Assembly: GCF_026810365.1 (NCBI RefSeq)
Contig: NZ_CP113948.1
Span: 572,001 to 636,000, forward strand
DNA length: 64,000 bases
Source: Flavobacterium praedii
GTDB lineage: Bacteria > Bacteroidota > Bacteroidia > Flavobacteriales > Flavobacteriaceae
Reading direction: 5' to 3'
The notes under the pieces are model-generated. The model did not search any database, was not told where the DNA came from, and saw only the letters and a program-made list of their open reading frames with translations. Positions 46,512 to 56,086 of the stretch are shown in pieces (position 1 is the stretch's first letter; every line of letters begins with the position of its first letter). The translations under genes were made by a program, and so were the position numbers.

Positions 46512-47714
46512 ATGAAGTTCGGAATTATAAAAGAAAGAAAGAACCCGCCAGATAGAAGAGTTGTTTTCTCACCAGGTGAATTGGCCAAAGTGAAGCAGTT
46601 GTATCATGGTGCAACAGTTAAGGTTGAAAGCTCTGATATTAGGGTGTTTACTGATAGCCAATATCATAATATGGGCATTGAAGTAACCAATGATGTGAGT
46701 GATTGCGATGTTCTTTTTGGAGTAAAAGAAGTTCCAGTCGAAAATTTGATTCCCAATAAAGCCTATTTCTTTTTTTCGCATACTATAAAGAAACAACCTT
46801 ATAATAGAAAGTTGTTACAAGCCATTCTCGAAAAAAATATTGAATTGTACGATCATGAAACCATTGTTGACTCCCATAACCGAAGATTAATTGGTTTTGG
46901 TCGCTATGCTGGAATTGTAGGTGCTTACAATGCTTTTCGTGCGTTTGGAATAAAATTCGAGTTGTTTAAAATGCCCAAAGCCGAAACCCTTTCTGGAAAA
47001 GATGCCTTGATTATGCATTTGAAACGATTGATTTTACCTCCTTTAAAAATTGTAGTAACGGGGACTGGAAAAGTAGGTAATGGAGCCAAAGAAATTTTGG
47101 ATGCCATGAAAATCAAAGAAGTTTCAGTAGAAAATTACTTGACTAAAAACTATACACAGCCTGTTTATACGCAGATTGACGTATTAGATTATAATAAAAG
47201 AAAGGACGGTCAAGTTTTAGATTTTACAGATTTTCATCAGAATCCAACCGAATATATTTCCGATTTTGAGCGTTTTACAAAAGTGTCTGATATCTATATT
47301 GCAGGACATTTTTATGCAAATGATGCGCCTCCAATTTTGACTCGCGAAATGCTTCAAGCCCATGATTGTAATATAAAAGTAGTTGCTGATGTTTCTTGCG
47401 ATGTAAATGGTCCAATAGCATGTACTTTAAGAGCTTCCACAATTGCCGAACCTTTGTACGGATATTTACCAAGTGAAAATAAAGAAGTAGATGTTTTTCA
47501 TCCCGCCGCAATTGTGGTTATGGCGGTAGACAATTTGCCGTGTGAATTGCCAAAAGATGCGAGTGAAGGTTTTGGTGAAATGTTTTCAGAATATGTGCTT
47601 CCCGCTTTTTTCAATGGGGACAAAGATGGAATCCTCCATAGAGCAAAAATGACCGAAAATGGAAAACTTACCGAGCGTTTCAGCTATTTACAAGATTATG
47701 TTGACGGTAAATAA
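46512..47714 (+). CDS. NAD(P)-dependent oxidoreductase, alanine/saccharopine dehydrogenase-like
   Basis: A 400-residue cytoplasmic enzyme of the AlaDH/PNT-LYS1 type. The N-terminus has KERKNPPDRRVVFSPGEL, the substrate-domain opening of this superfamily; Lys72 in FGVKEVP and His90 in FSHTIKKQ are at the positions used for catalysis in LYS1-like enzymes. A Rossmann nucleotide motif is GTGKVG (184-189). Later segments (VVADVSCDVNGPIA) also fit. It could reduce or oxidise an amino acid such as alanine or saccharopine; the true substrate is not clear from the sequence. It stands alone with its own terminator. Confidence 0.78.
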   Translation: MKFGIIKERKNPPDRRVVFSPGELAKVKQLYHGATVKVESSDIRVFTDSQYHNMGIEVTNDVSDCDVLFGVKEVPVENLIPNKAYFFFSHTIKKQPYNRKLLQAILEKNIELYDHETIVDSHNRRLIGFGRYAGIVGAYNAFRAFGIKFELFKMPKAETLSGKDALIMHLKRLILPPLKIVVTGTGKVGNGAKEILDAMKIKEVSVENYLTKNYTQPVYTQIDVLDYNKRKDGQVLDFTDFHQNPTEYISDFERFTKVSDIYIAGHFYANDAPPILTREMLQAHDCNIKVVADVSCDVNGPIACTLRASTIAEPLYGYLPSENKEVDVFHPAAIVVMAVDNLPCELPKDASEGFGEMFSEYVLPAFFNGDKDGILHRAKMTENGKLTERFSYLQDYVDGK

Positions 47715-47750
47715 AAAAAGTAAATTTTAAAAAATTGAATTATAAGACAG

Positions 47751-47784
47751 AAACCTGTAAACGTATAGATTTACAGGTTTTTTT
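47751..47784 (+). terminator. Terminator of the dehydrogenase gene
   Basis: A perfect 11-bp stem, AAACCTGTAAA (47751-47761) with TTTACAGGTTT (47770-47780), has an eight-base loop and is followed by four further T residues. Confidence 0.85.
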
Positions 47785-47818
47785 AGTATATAGCTGTTTT
47801 CAAAATCATTTACTTCGT

Positions 47819-47987
47819 CGGTTCACTAAAGCTCGTGTGGGCGTGCCACCATTAAGGAAAAGAGCCAACTTATAGGATCGCTTATTCGGCTCTTTCCCTT
47901 AATGCTGTCTTGTTATCCGCGCTACTTCGGTAGCTAGCTGCTACCACTCACGCGTACGCAAGAGCTTCCAGGAAAACGAGTGAACTG
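47819..47987. repeat. Highly structured intergenic element with nested stems and UUCG hairpin
   Basis: An outer stem (47819-47827 with 47979-47987, one G-U) encloses AAGCTC / GAGCTT (47829-47834 with 47962-47967), a 16-bp arm pair (47851-47866 with 47888-47903, one mismatch) and a perfect UUCG-capped hairpin GCTACTTCGGTAGC (47921-47934). It is much richer in G and C than its surroundings and has no coding potential. It lies between two convergent genes. It may be a REP-like repeat or a structured RNA. Confidence 0.7.
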
Positions 47988-48051
47988 TGATTACGTAATA
48001 GCTTTGCGATTTTCCAAAAGTTCTATTTCCTCTTTTCTATATTCTAAAAAT

Positions 48052-49437
48052 CTAGACCATACCCTCTGGTTTAACCCATGCATCAAATTCTTCGGGCGTT
48101 ACATAACCCAATCGAACGGCTTCTTCTTTAAGTGTTGTTCCATTTTTATGTGCGGTTTGAGCTATTTCGGCCGACTTATAATATCCGATTTTGGTATTTA
48201 ATGCAGTAACAAGCATTAAAGAATTAGTGACCAATTCCTTAATTCGTTTGTAGTTGGGTTCAATTCCTTGTGCGCAATGCAAATCAAAAGACAGGCAGGC
48301 ATCTCCTAATAATTGGGCCGATTGCAGGAAGTTGGCCGCCATCATGGGTTTAAAGACATTTAATTCATAATGCCCTTGCATGCCTCCAATGGTTATGGCA
48401 ACATCATTTCCCATCACTTGAGCACAAACCATAGTAAGCGCTTCGCATTGTGTTGGATTAACTTTTCCCGGCATAATAGAGGAGCCAGGCTCATTTTCAG
48501 GTATTAAGAGTTCTCCGATTCCAGATCTTGGACCAGAGGCCAACATCCGAATGTCATTGGCAATTTTATGCAACGAAACAGCCAATTGTTTCAATGCACC
48601 ATGTGTTTCTACTATAGCATCATGAGCTGCCAAAGCTTCAAATTTATTGGGAGCTGTTACAAAAGGGTGTCCAGTAAACGCCGCAATATATTCGGCAACT
48701 TTTGTGTCATATCCTTTTGGCGCATTCAATCCGGTTCCTACAGCGGTTCCGCCCAAAGCAATTTGGGATAAATGTTCCAATGTATTTTTTATTGCTTTCA
48801 GGCCATAATTTAATTGTGCAACATAACCCGAAATCTCCTGACCCAAAGTAAGCGGAGTGGCGTCCATCAAATGAGTACGGCCTATTTTGACTACAGATTG
48901 AAATGCTATTGCTTTTTCTTGAAGTGTGTCTCTTAATTTTTCAACATTTGGAAGGGTATTTTCAACCACAATTTTATAAGCTGCAATATGCATAGCTGTT
49001 GGAAATGTATCATTGGACGATTGTGATTTATTAACATCATCATTGGCGCTAATAAAAGGTTCGTCTTCAGTAATGCTCCGTCTTTTTAGTATTTGAGCTC
49101 GGTTGGCTATCACTTCATTGACATTCATATTACTTTGTGTGCCAGAACCCGTTTGCCAAATCACAAGCGGAAACTGATCATCAAGTTTCCCTTCATGAAT
49201 CTCATCACATACTAAGGCAATATAATCCCTTTTTTCAACAGATAAAACACCCAGTTCGCAATTGGTATAGGCAGCTGCTTTTTTGAGATAGGCAAAACCT
49301 TCAATAATTGCTTTTGGCATGGATGCAGGTGTACCAATTTTAAAATTATTTCTGGAGCGTTCCGTTTGTGCACCCCAATATTTATCAATTGGAACTTGGA
49401 CTTCTCCCATAGTGTCTTTTTCGATTCTATATTTCAT
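48052..49437 (-). CDS. fumC: Class II fumarate hydratase
   Basis: A 461-residue cytoplasmic enzyme of the TCA cycle that interconverts fumarate and L-malate. Family signatures are complete: [20 protein letters not shown] near 94-113, [14 protein letters not shown] (137-150), [15 protein letters not shown] with catalytic His189, and [11 protein letters not shown] (318-328) with the active-site serine loop. Length is normal for iron-independent FumC. It is monocistronic and convergent with the dehydrogenase at 46512, separated from it by the structured element. Confidence 0.97.
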   Translation of the reverse strand: MKYRIEKDTMGEVQVPIDKYWGAQTERSRNNFKIGTPASMPKAIIEGFAYLKKAAAYTNCELGVLSVEKRDYIALVCDEIHEGKLDDQFPLVIWQTGSGTQSNMNVNEVIANRAQILKRRSITEDEPFISANDDVNKSQSSNDTFPTAMHIAAYKIVVENTLPNVEKLRDTLQEKAIAFQSVVKIGRTHLMDATPLTLGQEISGYVAQLNYGLKAIKNTLEHLSQIALGGTAVGTGLNAPKGYDTKVAEYIAAFTGHPFVTAPNKFEALAAHDAIVETHGALKQLAVSLHKIANDIRMLASGPRSGIGELLIPENEPGSSIMPGKVNPTQCEALTMVCAQVMGNDVAITIGGMQGHYELNVFKPMMAANFLQSAQLLGDACLSFDLHCAQGIEPNYKRIKELVTNSLMLVTALNTKIGYYKSAEIAQTAHKNGTTLKEEAVRLGYVTPEEFDAWVKPEGMV

Positions 49438-49506
49438 TTCAATGTTTTATCATATTGGAGTTGAATATCATTAAGATCTCTTGTGTTCTACAAAGCTAAT
49501 CCTTTT

Positions 49507-49917
49507 TCAATGGTAGAATTTTTTTACTTTTGCTACAATCTGATTCGTGGTTAAGTTACTTTCTGCAGTTTCAACCAATTTTAGTTTGCTTGAATCGAAT
49601 GATTTATCGGTGTTTATTTTTTGTTCTAATTTTATTTTGGTTTCAGCAGGCCCAAAAATATATAGCTCATCAACTAATTTTATATTCGAAAGAATATTTT
49701 TAAGAAATTGATTTGTTTCATTTTTTCGTTTTTTATCAAATTTATTTTCGTCACTGCCATGATGACTTCCATTGAAGGTTCCTTTACTTCCCTCTTTTTC
49801 ATGGTATATTTTGTTTTCTAAATTAGATTCGATTTCAGATATTTTTTGCTTTTCACCATCAAGAGTAACGATTATAGCTTTTGATGAGTCAATCCATATT
49901 CCAGTTTGTTTTTTCAT
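49507..49917 (-). CDS. Small conserved-looking protein of unknown function
   Basis: A 136-residue soluble protein. The first part, GIWIDSSKAIIVTLDGE, and the last part, YIFGPAETKIKLEQKI, form an alpha/beta pattern that reminds me of eRF1/pelota-like or host-attachment-type domains found in small stress-associated proteins, but the resemblance is weak. The centre is a low-complexity charged linker (GSHHGSDENKFDKKRKNE). No signal peptide and no membrane segment. It lies 69 bases upstream of fumC on the same strand, reading in the same direction away from it. Function not known. Confidence 0.65.
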   Translation of the reverse strand: MKKQTGIWIDSSKAIIVTLDGEKQKISEIESNLENKIYHEKEGSKGTFNGSHHGSDENKFDKKRKNETNQFLKNILSNIKLVDELYIFGPAETKIKLEQKINTDKSFDSSKLKLVETAESNLTTNQIVAKVKKFYH

Positions 49918-50325
49918 GACTTTATTTTTTTAATTTATAAATGAACTTAAGTTCTGCTTATTTTGTTTTATTTAAAGCTCTTGTAATAATTGTATTGATA
50001 TGACAATAATTTTTGACAATAAAAATTAGTATTATAAATTTACAAAATAAGAATGAATTTTAATCTTAAATGGATACTTGTTTTAATATTAATGGTGTAA
50101 TAATCAGATTATTAAGAAAAGTAATTGTAAATACCAATTGTTCTTTTGCTATAAAATGAATTAAAATAACAATTGTTTTTTTAGTCTGTTTTTTTTATAA
50201 AACAAAACAAAAAAAGGTACTGATTTCTCAATACCTTTTAACAAATTTGAACTTTATTTAATTATTCAAAACTGTGATTTATAGTAGTAACTTAGAATGT
50301 TAGTTTCTAAGCAACTTAAAAAAAA
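49918..50325. other. Intergenic region with terminator of the M16 peptidase
   Basis: About 400 AT-rich bases. The only feature I can support is the hairpin at 50212-50239 listed separately. It should also hold the promoter of the small gene at 49917, but no full consensus is visible. Confidence 0.4.
50205..50239 (-). terminator. Terminator of the M16 peptidase gene
   Basis: AAAAGGTA (50212-50219) pairs perfectly with TACCTTTT (50232-50239) around a 12-base loop, and on the minus strand the stem runs into a T tract. It lies 87 bases after the stop. Confidence 0.7.
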
Positions 50326-53037
50326 CTATTTTTTTACAAAATCACCTGCATTCACAATTACTAATTTTTTAGGATCAAAATATTTAACCAAAGCGGTATT
50401 TACTTTTTGAACATCTAAGCTTTTTACTTTGTTTTCAAAATCTTCGTAGTCTTTAAAAGTTTTACCTAAATCCATATTTTCTCTTAATTCACGAACCAAA
50501 AATTCATCTGTTCCAAGCATTGTTTGTCTGCCTTGCAACCATGATTTTAGGGAATTGTCAAATTCTTCTTTGGTAAATCCTTTGGCAATTGCTTTTTGTA
50601 TTTCTTCATTCAAAGCAGCAATCAACTTTTCTTTCATTGTAGGGTTATAAAAAGCATACAATCCCCATTCTGTTGTAGGATCAATAGCATTTGCTTGAAT
50701 ATAAGATCCAGCACCATAACTTAAACCTTCAGTTTCACGCAAACGTTGTGGAATTCTAGACGACAAGAAAGCTCCTCCACCCAGTAATTCGTTAGCCATT
50801 TCAACAGCTGGATAATCAGGATTTTTTTCTCCAATATTCAAATTGATTTTACCAAATAAAACGGCATTGGTTTTGTCATTAATCTGAATAGTTTTGTCTC
50901 CCGATTTGGTATCAAAATATTGAGTAGAAATTCTTTTGTACCCTGTTTTAGGTTTCCAATTTTCAAAAGTGCTGTTTAAGAACTTTAAAATAACCGGTTT
51001 GTCTATTCCGCCTACAAACGAAGAGATACTGTTGGATCCACCATAAAAAGCAGCATAATAATTTTTTACATCTTCAAGTGTAATCTTGTTTAAAGTAGCC
51101 AAACTCTCCACGGTAGTTTCCGAGTAATACGGATGCGTTTTTGGATATAACGTAGTAATTTTTGTTAATTCTTCACTAGCAACTGCTTGAGGATCGTTTT
51201 GATTGGCTTCTAGTCCGCTTTTGGTTTCTAGTTTTAATTTTTCAAATTCAGTTGCATCAAACGAAGGATTTCTTAAAATGTCCTGCACCAAGTTTAAAGC
51301 ATTGCTTAAATTGGCTTTGTCCGTGCTCACTCTCACAAATAAACCGTCTACAGATCCACCTAGACTTAGATTAATTTTGTATTGATCCAATTGATCATTG
51401 ATGTCTTTTTTGCTTCTGGTTTTAGTTCCTAATTTTAACATGCCAGCCGTCAAATTGGCAATCATTGATTTTTGGCTTAATGACTTCTCATCTCCCATTC
51501 TCAAAATTATTCTTGCTTCAATTTTATCACCTTTAGAAGGCTTTTCCAATAAAGCATATTTACCGCCAGAGGCTAATTTCCCTTCTTCAGTCGATTTTAC
51601 AATATTGGCAACCGAAGTTTCAAAAGTTGCAGTGTTGGCTTCCATTGCTTTTCCTTTGTAACCCGAAACAAGTGCAGCTATATCCTTAGTGTCGCTTACT
51701 TTTGTTCTTTCGCTCGTAGTTTCTGGAATAAAACGTCCCCAAGTTCTATTGCTTTGCAAATAGTATTTTTTGGCTGCGTTTTGAATGTCAGCAACTGTTA
51801 ATTTTTCAATATTGTCTCTGTCTAAAAAAAACAAACGCCAGTCTCCAGCTCCAATACATTCTGTTATAGCAATTGATAAGTTGATGGTTTTGTTGTACGT
51901 ATTTTCGAATTGTTTTAATAATTCATTTTTGGCACGTTTCAAATCATCTTCGGTAAAAGTCATTTGAGGAACCGTATTCATAACATCCAAAAATGGTTTT
52001 TGAACGGTATTGATGTCTTTGTCTTTGGCAATTTCACAAGCAAAATAACTTATCCCTGGATCTTTTAAAGTTCCAGTATAGCCATAAACGCTAGTTGCTA
52101 GTTTGGTTTCAACTAATGTTTTGTATAATACTCCAGATGGATTATTGGTCAAAATTGAAATTAAAGCATTATTGGCTGCATATTCTTTGTCCGAAAAGCT
52201 AGGGGAGTGGTAAGCCATAGCAACATATTGAATATCCCCATTTCTTTTTAATTCTACAAAGCGTTCTCCATCTTGTGGAGGCTCAACGGTGTAGGTTTGT
52301 TCAATTTCAGTTTTAGATTTTGGAATTGAAGCAAAGTAATCTTTGATCCAAGTAAGTGTTTTTTTCTCATCAAATTTACCTCCAATTACAAGTGTTGAAT
52401 TGTTGGGTTGGTAATATTTTTGATAAAATAATTTTAAACGACTAGCAGGAACCCTTTCAATATCTTCTTTACTTCCAATGGTCGATTTACCATAATTATG
52501 CCATAAATAAGCAGTAGAAAGTATACGTTCATTCAGAACACCAGAAGGGTAATTTTCGCCAATTTCAAACTCATTTCGAACCACACTGAATTCCGTGTCT
52601 AAATCGGATTGAAGTATAGCAGAAGTCATCATTCTATCAGCTTCCATTTCCAACGCCCATTTTAGATTTTCATCTGTTGCTGGTAAAATTTCATAATAAT
52701 TGGTACGGTCATAATAAGTGGTACCATTGGCTTGAGCTCCTTTATCGGCTATTGTTTTTTTGATATCGGTAAATTTTGAAGAACGTTTGAACAACATGTG
52801 TTCCAGTAAATGTGCCATTCCAGATTCTCCATAACCTTCATGGCGAGAACCAACTCCGTAAACAATATTCACAACAACATTCGATTGTGATGCATCAGGA
52901 ATTAATAGAATTTTCATCCCATTGGCCAAGCTATACTCTTTTATCCCTTCGACGGAAGTGACAAACGAAGCTTCTTGGGCATAAATATTAGTTGCTAAAG
53001 TAGTAACTAATGAAAAGGCAAGAAGTAGTTTTTTCAT
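50326..53037 (-). CDS. Periplasmic M16-family zinc metallopeptidase (pitrilysin type)
   Basis: A 903-residue exported protease with a signal peptide (about residues 1-20). The inverted zinc motif HxxEH is HLLEH at 76-80, with the third ligand Glu156 in VVRNEFE at the usual distance of 76 residues. The chain then shows the second, inactive M16 half (from about residue 500) with the RY-type substrate element SRIPQRLRETEGLSYG near 770-785. So it is a full two-domain single-chain enzyme that should form a clam-shell cavity and degrade peptides in the periplasm. It is monocistronic with its own terminator. Confidence 0.94.
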   Translation of the reverse strand: MKKLLLAFSLVTTLATNIYAQEASFVTSVEGIKEYSLANGMKILLIPDASQSNVVVNIVYGVGSRHEGYGESGMAHLLEHMLFKRSSKFTDIKKTIADKGAQANGTTYYDRTNYYEILPATDENLKWALEMEADRMMTSAILQSDLDTEFSVVRNEFEIGENYPSGVLNERILSTAYLWHNYGKSTIGSKEDIERVPASRLKLFYQKYYQPNNSTLVIGGKFDEKKTLTWIKDYFASIPKSKTEIEQTYTVEPPQDGERFVELKRNGDIQYVAMAYHSPSFSDKEYAANNALISILTNNPSGVLYKTLVETKLATSVYGYTGTLKDPGISYFACEIAKDKDINTVQKPFLDVMNTVPQMTFTEDDLKRAKNELLKQFENTYNKTINLSIAITECIGAGDWRLFFLDRDNIEKLTVADIQNAAKKYYLQSNRTWGRFIPETTSERTKVSDTKDIAALVSGYKGKAMEANTATFETSVANIVKSTEEGKLASGGKYALLEKPSKGDKIEARIILRMGDEKSLSQKSMIANLTAGMLKLGTKTRSKKDINDQLDQYKINLSLGGSVDGLFVRVSTDKANLSNALNLVQDILRNPSFDATEFEKLKLETKSGLEANQNDPQAVASEELTKITTLYPKTHPYYSETTVESLATLNKITLEDVKNYYAAFYGGSNSISSFVGGIDKPVILKFLNSTFENWKPKTGYKRISTQYFDTKSGDKTIQINDKTNAVLFGKINLNIGEKNPDYPAVEMANELLGGGAFLSSRIPQRLRETEGLSYGAGSYIQANAIDPTTEWGLYAFYNPTMKEKLIAALNEEIQKAIAKGFTKEEFDNSLKSWLQGRQTMLGTDEFLVRELRENMDLGKTFKDYEDFENKVKSLDVQKVNTALVKYFDPKKLVIVNAGDFVKK

Positions 53038-53241
53038 TTTATTTATTTGTTTGTTGTAAGTTTATATTGTAAAAATATATTTTTTTTTGAAAGAATAATC
53101 ATTTATTTTGAAAACTTTAAGAACTGTTTTGGGGCAATTTCGCTTATTATGTAATTATTTTTTAATTTTATAAAATGTTTCTCACGATAATTGTTGATTT
53201 GAGAAGTATTTGTTTGGAAATCAAAGTTTAATATTTTTATT

Positions 53242-55890
53242 ATGGAAGATAAAAAGCAAGCAATTGCATGGGCTAAAAATTATTTGAGGGGAGAAGATAT
53301 TTCAAATGCAATTGATTTTGATTATTTATACCAAAACCTGATTCAGTACGAGCAATATGGATATGCTACAGAAATTTTATTAAAAAAGATAGAGGATAAT
53401 GAAGATCAAGGCGTTGAAATTAAATTATCAAAATATCAGGATTTAGCCGATAATATATACAAAGACAGTACTTTATCTTCCTATTTTAAATTTGATAAAG
53501 CCATCAATGTACTCAAATCTTTTTGTGACTTAGAGCATACAAAAAATTCAAGAACCCTCGGAATTGCGGGTGCTATTTATAAGAGTAAATGGAAGTTTGA
53601 TCATCAGTTTCACAATTTATTGCAATCGAGAGCTTACTATAAAAAAGGGTACTTGATATGGAAAAATAAAACCCATAAAACCATTCAAACCGAGTCAGAT
53701 TGTATTAATACAGCGGTGCATTATGCTCATTTGAATGAATTAATTGTAATTGAAAATCTTGAAGGACTCTCCGATTCTTCTGAAATAACGTCAGAGACTC
53801 TCGATCGTTTTGAAATCGCTCAGGCGACTAGAAGAGAGATTATTCAAGGATATTTAATGGATTCCGAAGAAGTAATTTTTAAGGATGGAATTGAAGCCAA
53901 GGAGAAACTTTATGTGGCTTTGGCTGAAGCTTTTTTTGGTTTGCGAATGTATAAAAAAGCACTTCATTTCATCAAACTTTATACTCAAGACAAAACTGAA
54001 AATTGGCAAATAAAATCCTTTAGCAAACAGCTTTATAATTTGGCAAATTATCAAACTTTAGAAAAAAATCAAAAATCAACCAACAAAGATCCTTTTTACA
54101 AGCATGAAATTGATGATGATCTGCAAAAGGAATGTTTAGTTGCCTTAAATCTTCAATTGGACGAAAATGAAACTACTGAGAATCCAAAACCAAAGCAACA
54201 AAATAAGTTGGGAATAGGACTTTCTGGAGGTGGTTTTAGAGCCGCTTTGTTTCATATTGGCGTATTGGCAGCTTTGGCCGAAAAAAATAAATTAAAAGAT
54301 ATTGAAGTTATTTCTTGTGTGTCAGGTGGTTCTATTATTGGGGCTTTTTATTATTTGAAAATAAAACAATTGTATGAAAGTAAAGCCGATGAAACTATTG
54401 TTCCAGAAGATTATATCCAAATTGTAAAAGAAATTGAATCTGAATTTTTGACAGCCGTTCAAGAAAACTTGAGAATGCGATTGTTAACTAGTTTCTCCGA
54501 CAATATCAAAATGTGGAAGGGAGAATCGTATTCGCGTTCCCATCGATTGGGAGAATTGTACGAAGAGTATTTTTATAAACCACTTTTTTATAAAAATTCA
54601 AATTCAAAGGAGGAAAAACCAATATATATGAGTGATTTGTTTATTACTCCTTTTGGTGATCAAAAATTTAAATTAAATGAAGATAATTGGAAAAGATCGA
54701 ATAAAGTTCCTCAACTCATTTTAAATTCTACGGCAGTAAATACAGGGCATAACTGGCAGTTTACCGCTTCTTGGATGGGGGAACCACCCACTTATATTTC
54801 AGATGATTTTGACGTAAAACCCCGTTTGAGAAGAATGTATTATGAAAATGCTCCAGAACCATATCAAAAATTCCGATTGGGGTATGCAGTTGCAGCATCA
54901 TCTTGTGTTCCTGTTTTATTTCAGCCATTAGTTTTAAAAGGGTTGTATGAAAATTTAGATTTAGAATTAATAGACGGAGGAGTTCATGACAATCAAGGTA
55001 TTGCTTCGATATTGGAACAAGAATGCAACGAAATTATTGTAAGCGATGCCAGTGCCCAAATGCCTGACAATGCCGTGCATACAGCAAATGCAATGTCTTT
55101 GTTTTTTAGAGTCGACACTATATTACAGGAACGGTTACGTGAAATTCAATTGTTGGATTTAAAATCCCGAAAATACACTTCAATCGTAAATAAACTTTCT
55201 ATTGTTCATTTAAAAAACGGATTGGCACAATTGCCTGTGAGTTGGATAAACTGTACCGATGTGAATCGAAGTATTAGTTATGACAAAGAAATTGAGGACG
55301 AAAATGCTTTGTTGAAATTTGGATTGATGAAGAAAATTCAGAAAGGCTTAAGCGAAGTTCGAACTGATCTGGATTCTTTTAATGATCTTGAAGCATATGC
55401 TTTAATGTATAGTGGTTACAAACAAATGATGCATGAGAGTAACTCTTTTAATGTAAAGAATGAGAATTGGGATTTCTTAAAAGTGGCTGAGTTTTGTTCT
55501 ATTCCTGCAAAAGAAAAACAATTGGTAAATCAATTAAAAGTAAGTTGTTTTGTGCCATTTAAGATAGTAAGAATGTCAAAGTGGTTGCGATTCTCTGTAT
55601 TATTCATTGGGGGATTGCTCTTGATTTTCTTACTTAGTTATTTAATATTGAATTGGAATAATGCAAAACCTTGGGGCCAAATAGATATTACCTACAATTT
55701 TATTGGATTCACATTGATTGTTTTTTTAATTGGATTTTTATCTAAGTTTTTGGCAAATGTCATCAATATTGAAACCGTTGTAAAGAAAAAGATAGGCTTC
55801 TTTTTATTAATCACAGTTGGTTGGGCCATCTCAAATTTATATCTAGTATTTATTAATCCATGGTACAATAAAATGGGTGAAATTAAGTAA
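53242..55890 (+). CDS. Patatin-like phospholipase with helical N-terminal domain and C-terminal membrane anchor
   Basis: An 882-residue protein in three parts. Residues 1-~310 are helical, TPR-like; LGIAGAIYKSKWKFD and QSRAYYKKGYLIW resemble the TRAFs-binding (DUF4071-type) repeat domain, a tentative match. Residues ~322-720 are a patatin domain: oxyanion loop GLSGGGFRAA (327-335), nucleophile Ser361 in SCVSGGS, and catalytic Asp578 in DGGVHDNQG. The C-terminus has three predicted transmembrane helices (about 778-802, 815-838, 847-868). Patatins release fatty acids from membrane lipids; the ensemble suggests a membrane-tethered, regulated lipase facing the cytoplasm. It stands alone, so no partner shows what triggers it. 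Confidence 0.85.
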   Translation: MEDKKQAIAWAKNYLRGEDISNAIDFDYLYQNLIQYEQYGYATEILLKKIEDNEDQGVEIKLSKYQDLADNIYKDSTLSSYFKFDKAINVLKSFCDLEHTKNSRTLGIAGAIYKSKWKFDHQFHNLLQSRAYYKKGYLIWKNKTHKTIQTESDCINTAVHYAHLNELIVIENLEGLSDSSEITSETLDRFEIAQATRREIIQGYLMDSEEVIFKDGIEAKEKLYVALAEAFFGLRMYKKALHFIKLYTQDKTENWQIKSFSKQLYNLANYQTLEKNQKSTNKDPFYKHEIDDDLQKECLVALNLQLDENETTENPKPKQQNKLGIGLSGGGFRAALFHIGVLAALAEKNKLKDIEVISCVSGGSIIGAFYYLKIKQLYESKADETIVPEDYIQIVKEIESEFLTAVQENLRMRLLTSFSDNIKMWKGESYSRSHRLGELYEEYFYKPLFYKNSNSKEEKPIYMSDLFITPFGDQKFKLNEDNWKRSNKVPQLILNSTAVNTGHNWQFTASWMGEPPTYISDDFDVKPRLRRMYYENAPEPYQKFRLGYAVAASSCVPVLFQPLVLKGLYENLDLELIDGGVHDNQGIASILEQECNEIIVSDASAQMPDNAVHTANAMSLFFRVDTILQERLREIQLLDLKSRKYTSIVNKLSIVHLKNGLAQLPVSWINCTDVNRSISYDKEIEDENALLKFGLMKKIQKGLSEVRTDLDSFNDLEAYALMYSGYKQMMHESNSFNVKNENWDFLKVAEFCSIPAKEKQLVNQLKVSCFVPFKIVRMSKWLRFSVLFIGGLLLIFLLSYLILNWNNAKPWGQIDITYNFIGFTLIVFLIGFLSKFLANVINIETVVKKKIGFFLLITVGWAISNLYLVFINPWYNKMGEIK

Positions 55891-55927
55891 TGTTATAGAG
55901 TAGCAAAAAACACATTCTATTTGTAAT

Positions 55928-55968
55928 AAAGGGCTTTTATATTCAAATAGTTTTTGTCCCTTTTTTTA
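55928..55968 (+). terminator. Probable terminator of the patatin-like gene
   Basis: AAAGGG (55928-55933) can pair with CCCTTT (from 55958) across an AT-rich loop, followed by a run of T. The stem is short, so confidence is moderate. Confidence 0.45.
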
Positions 55969-56024
55969 TTTGTAAAATTTACTGTTTTACGTTGTATATC
56001 ATAGTTTTAATCCCTAAAAATGCT

Positions 56025-56032
56025 TAAATTTG
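56025..56032 (+). promoter_or_regulatory. Candidate -7 element for cbpA-cbpM
   Basis: TAAATTTG matches TAnnTTTG and ends 54 bases before the chosen cbpA start. No TTG lies at 17-20 bases upstream, so only one of the two promoter boxes is supported. Confidence 0.35.
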
Positions 56033-56086
56033 AGTGTGAAATGTTTGTTTTTTTTTAAATAAAATTTGCATCTAAATTATTGTAAA

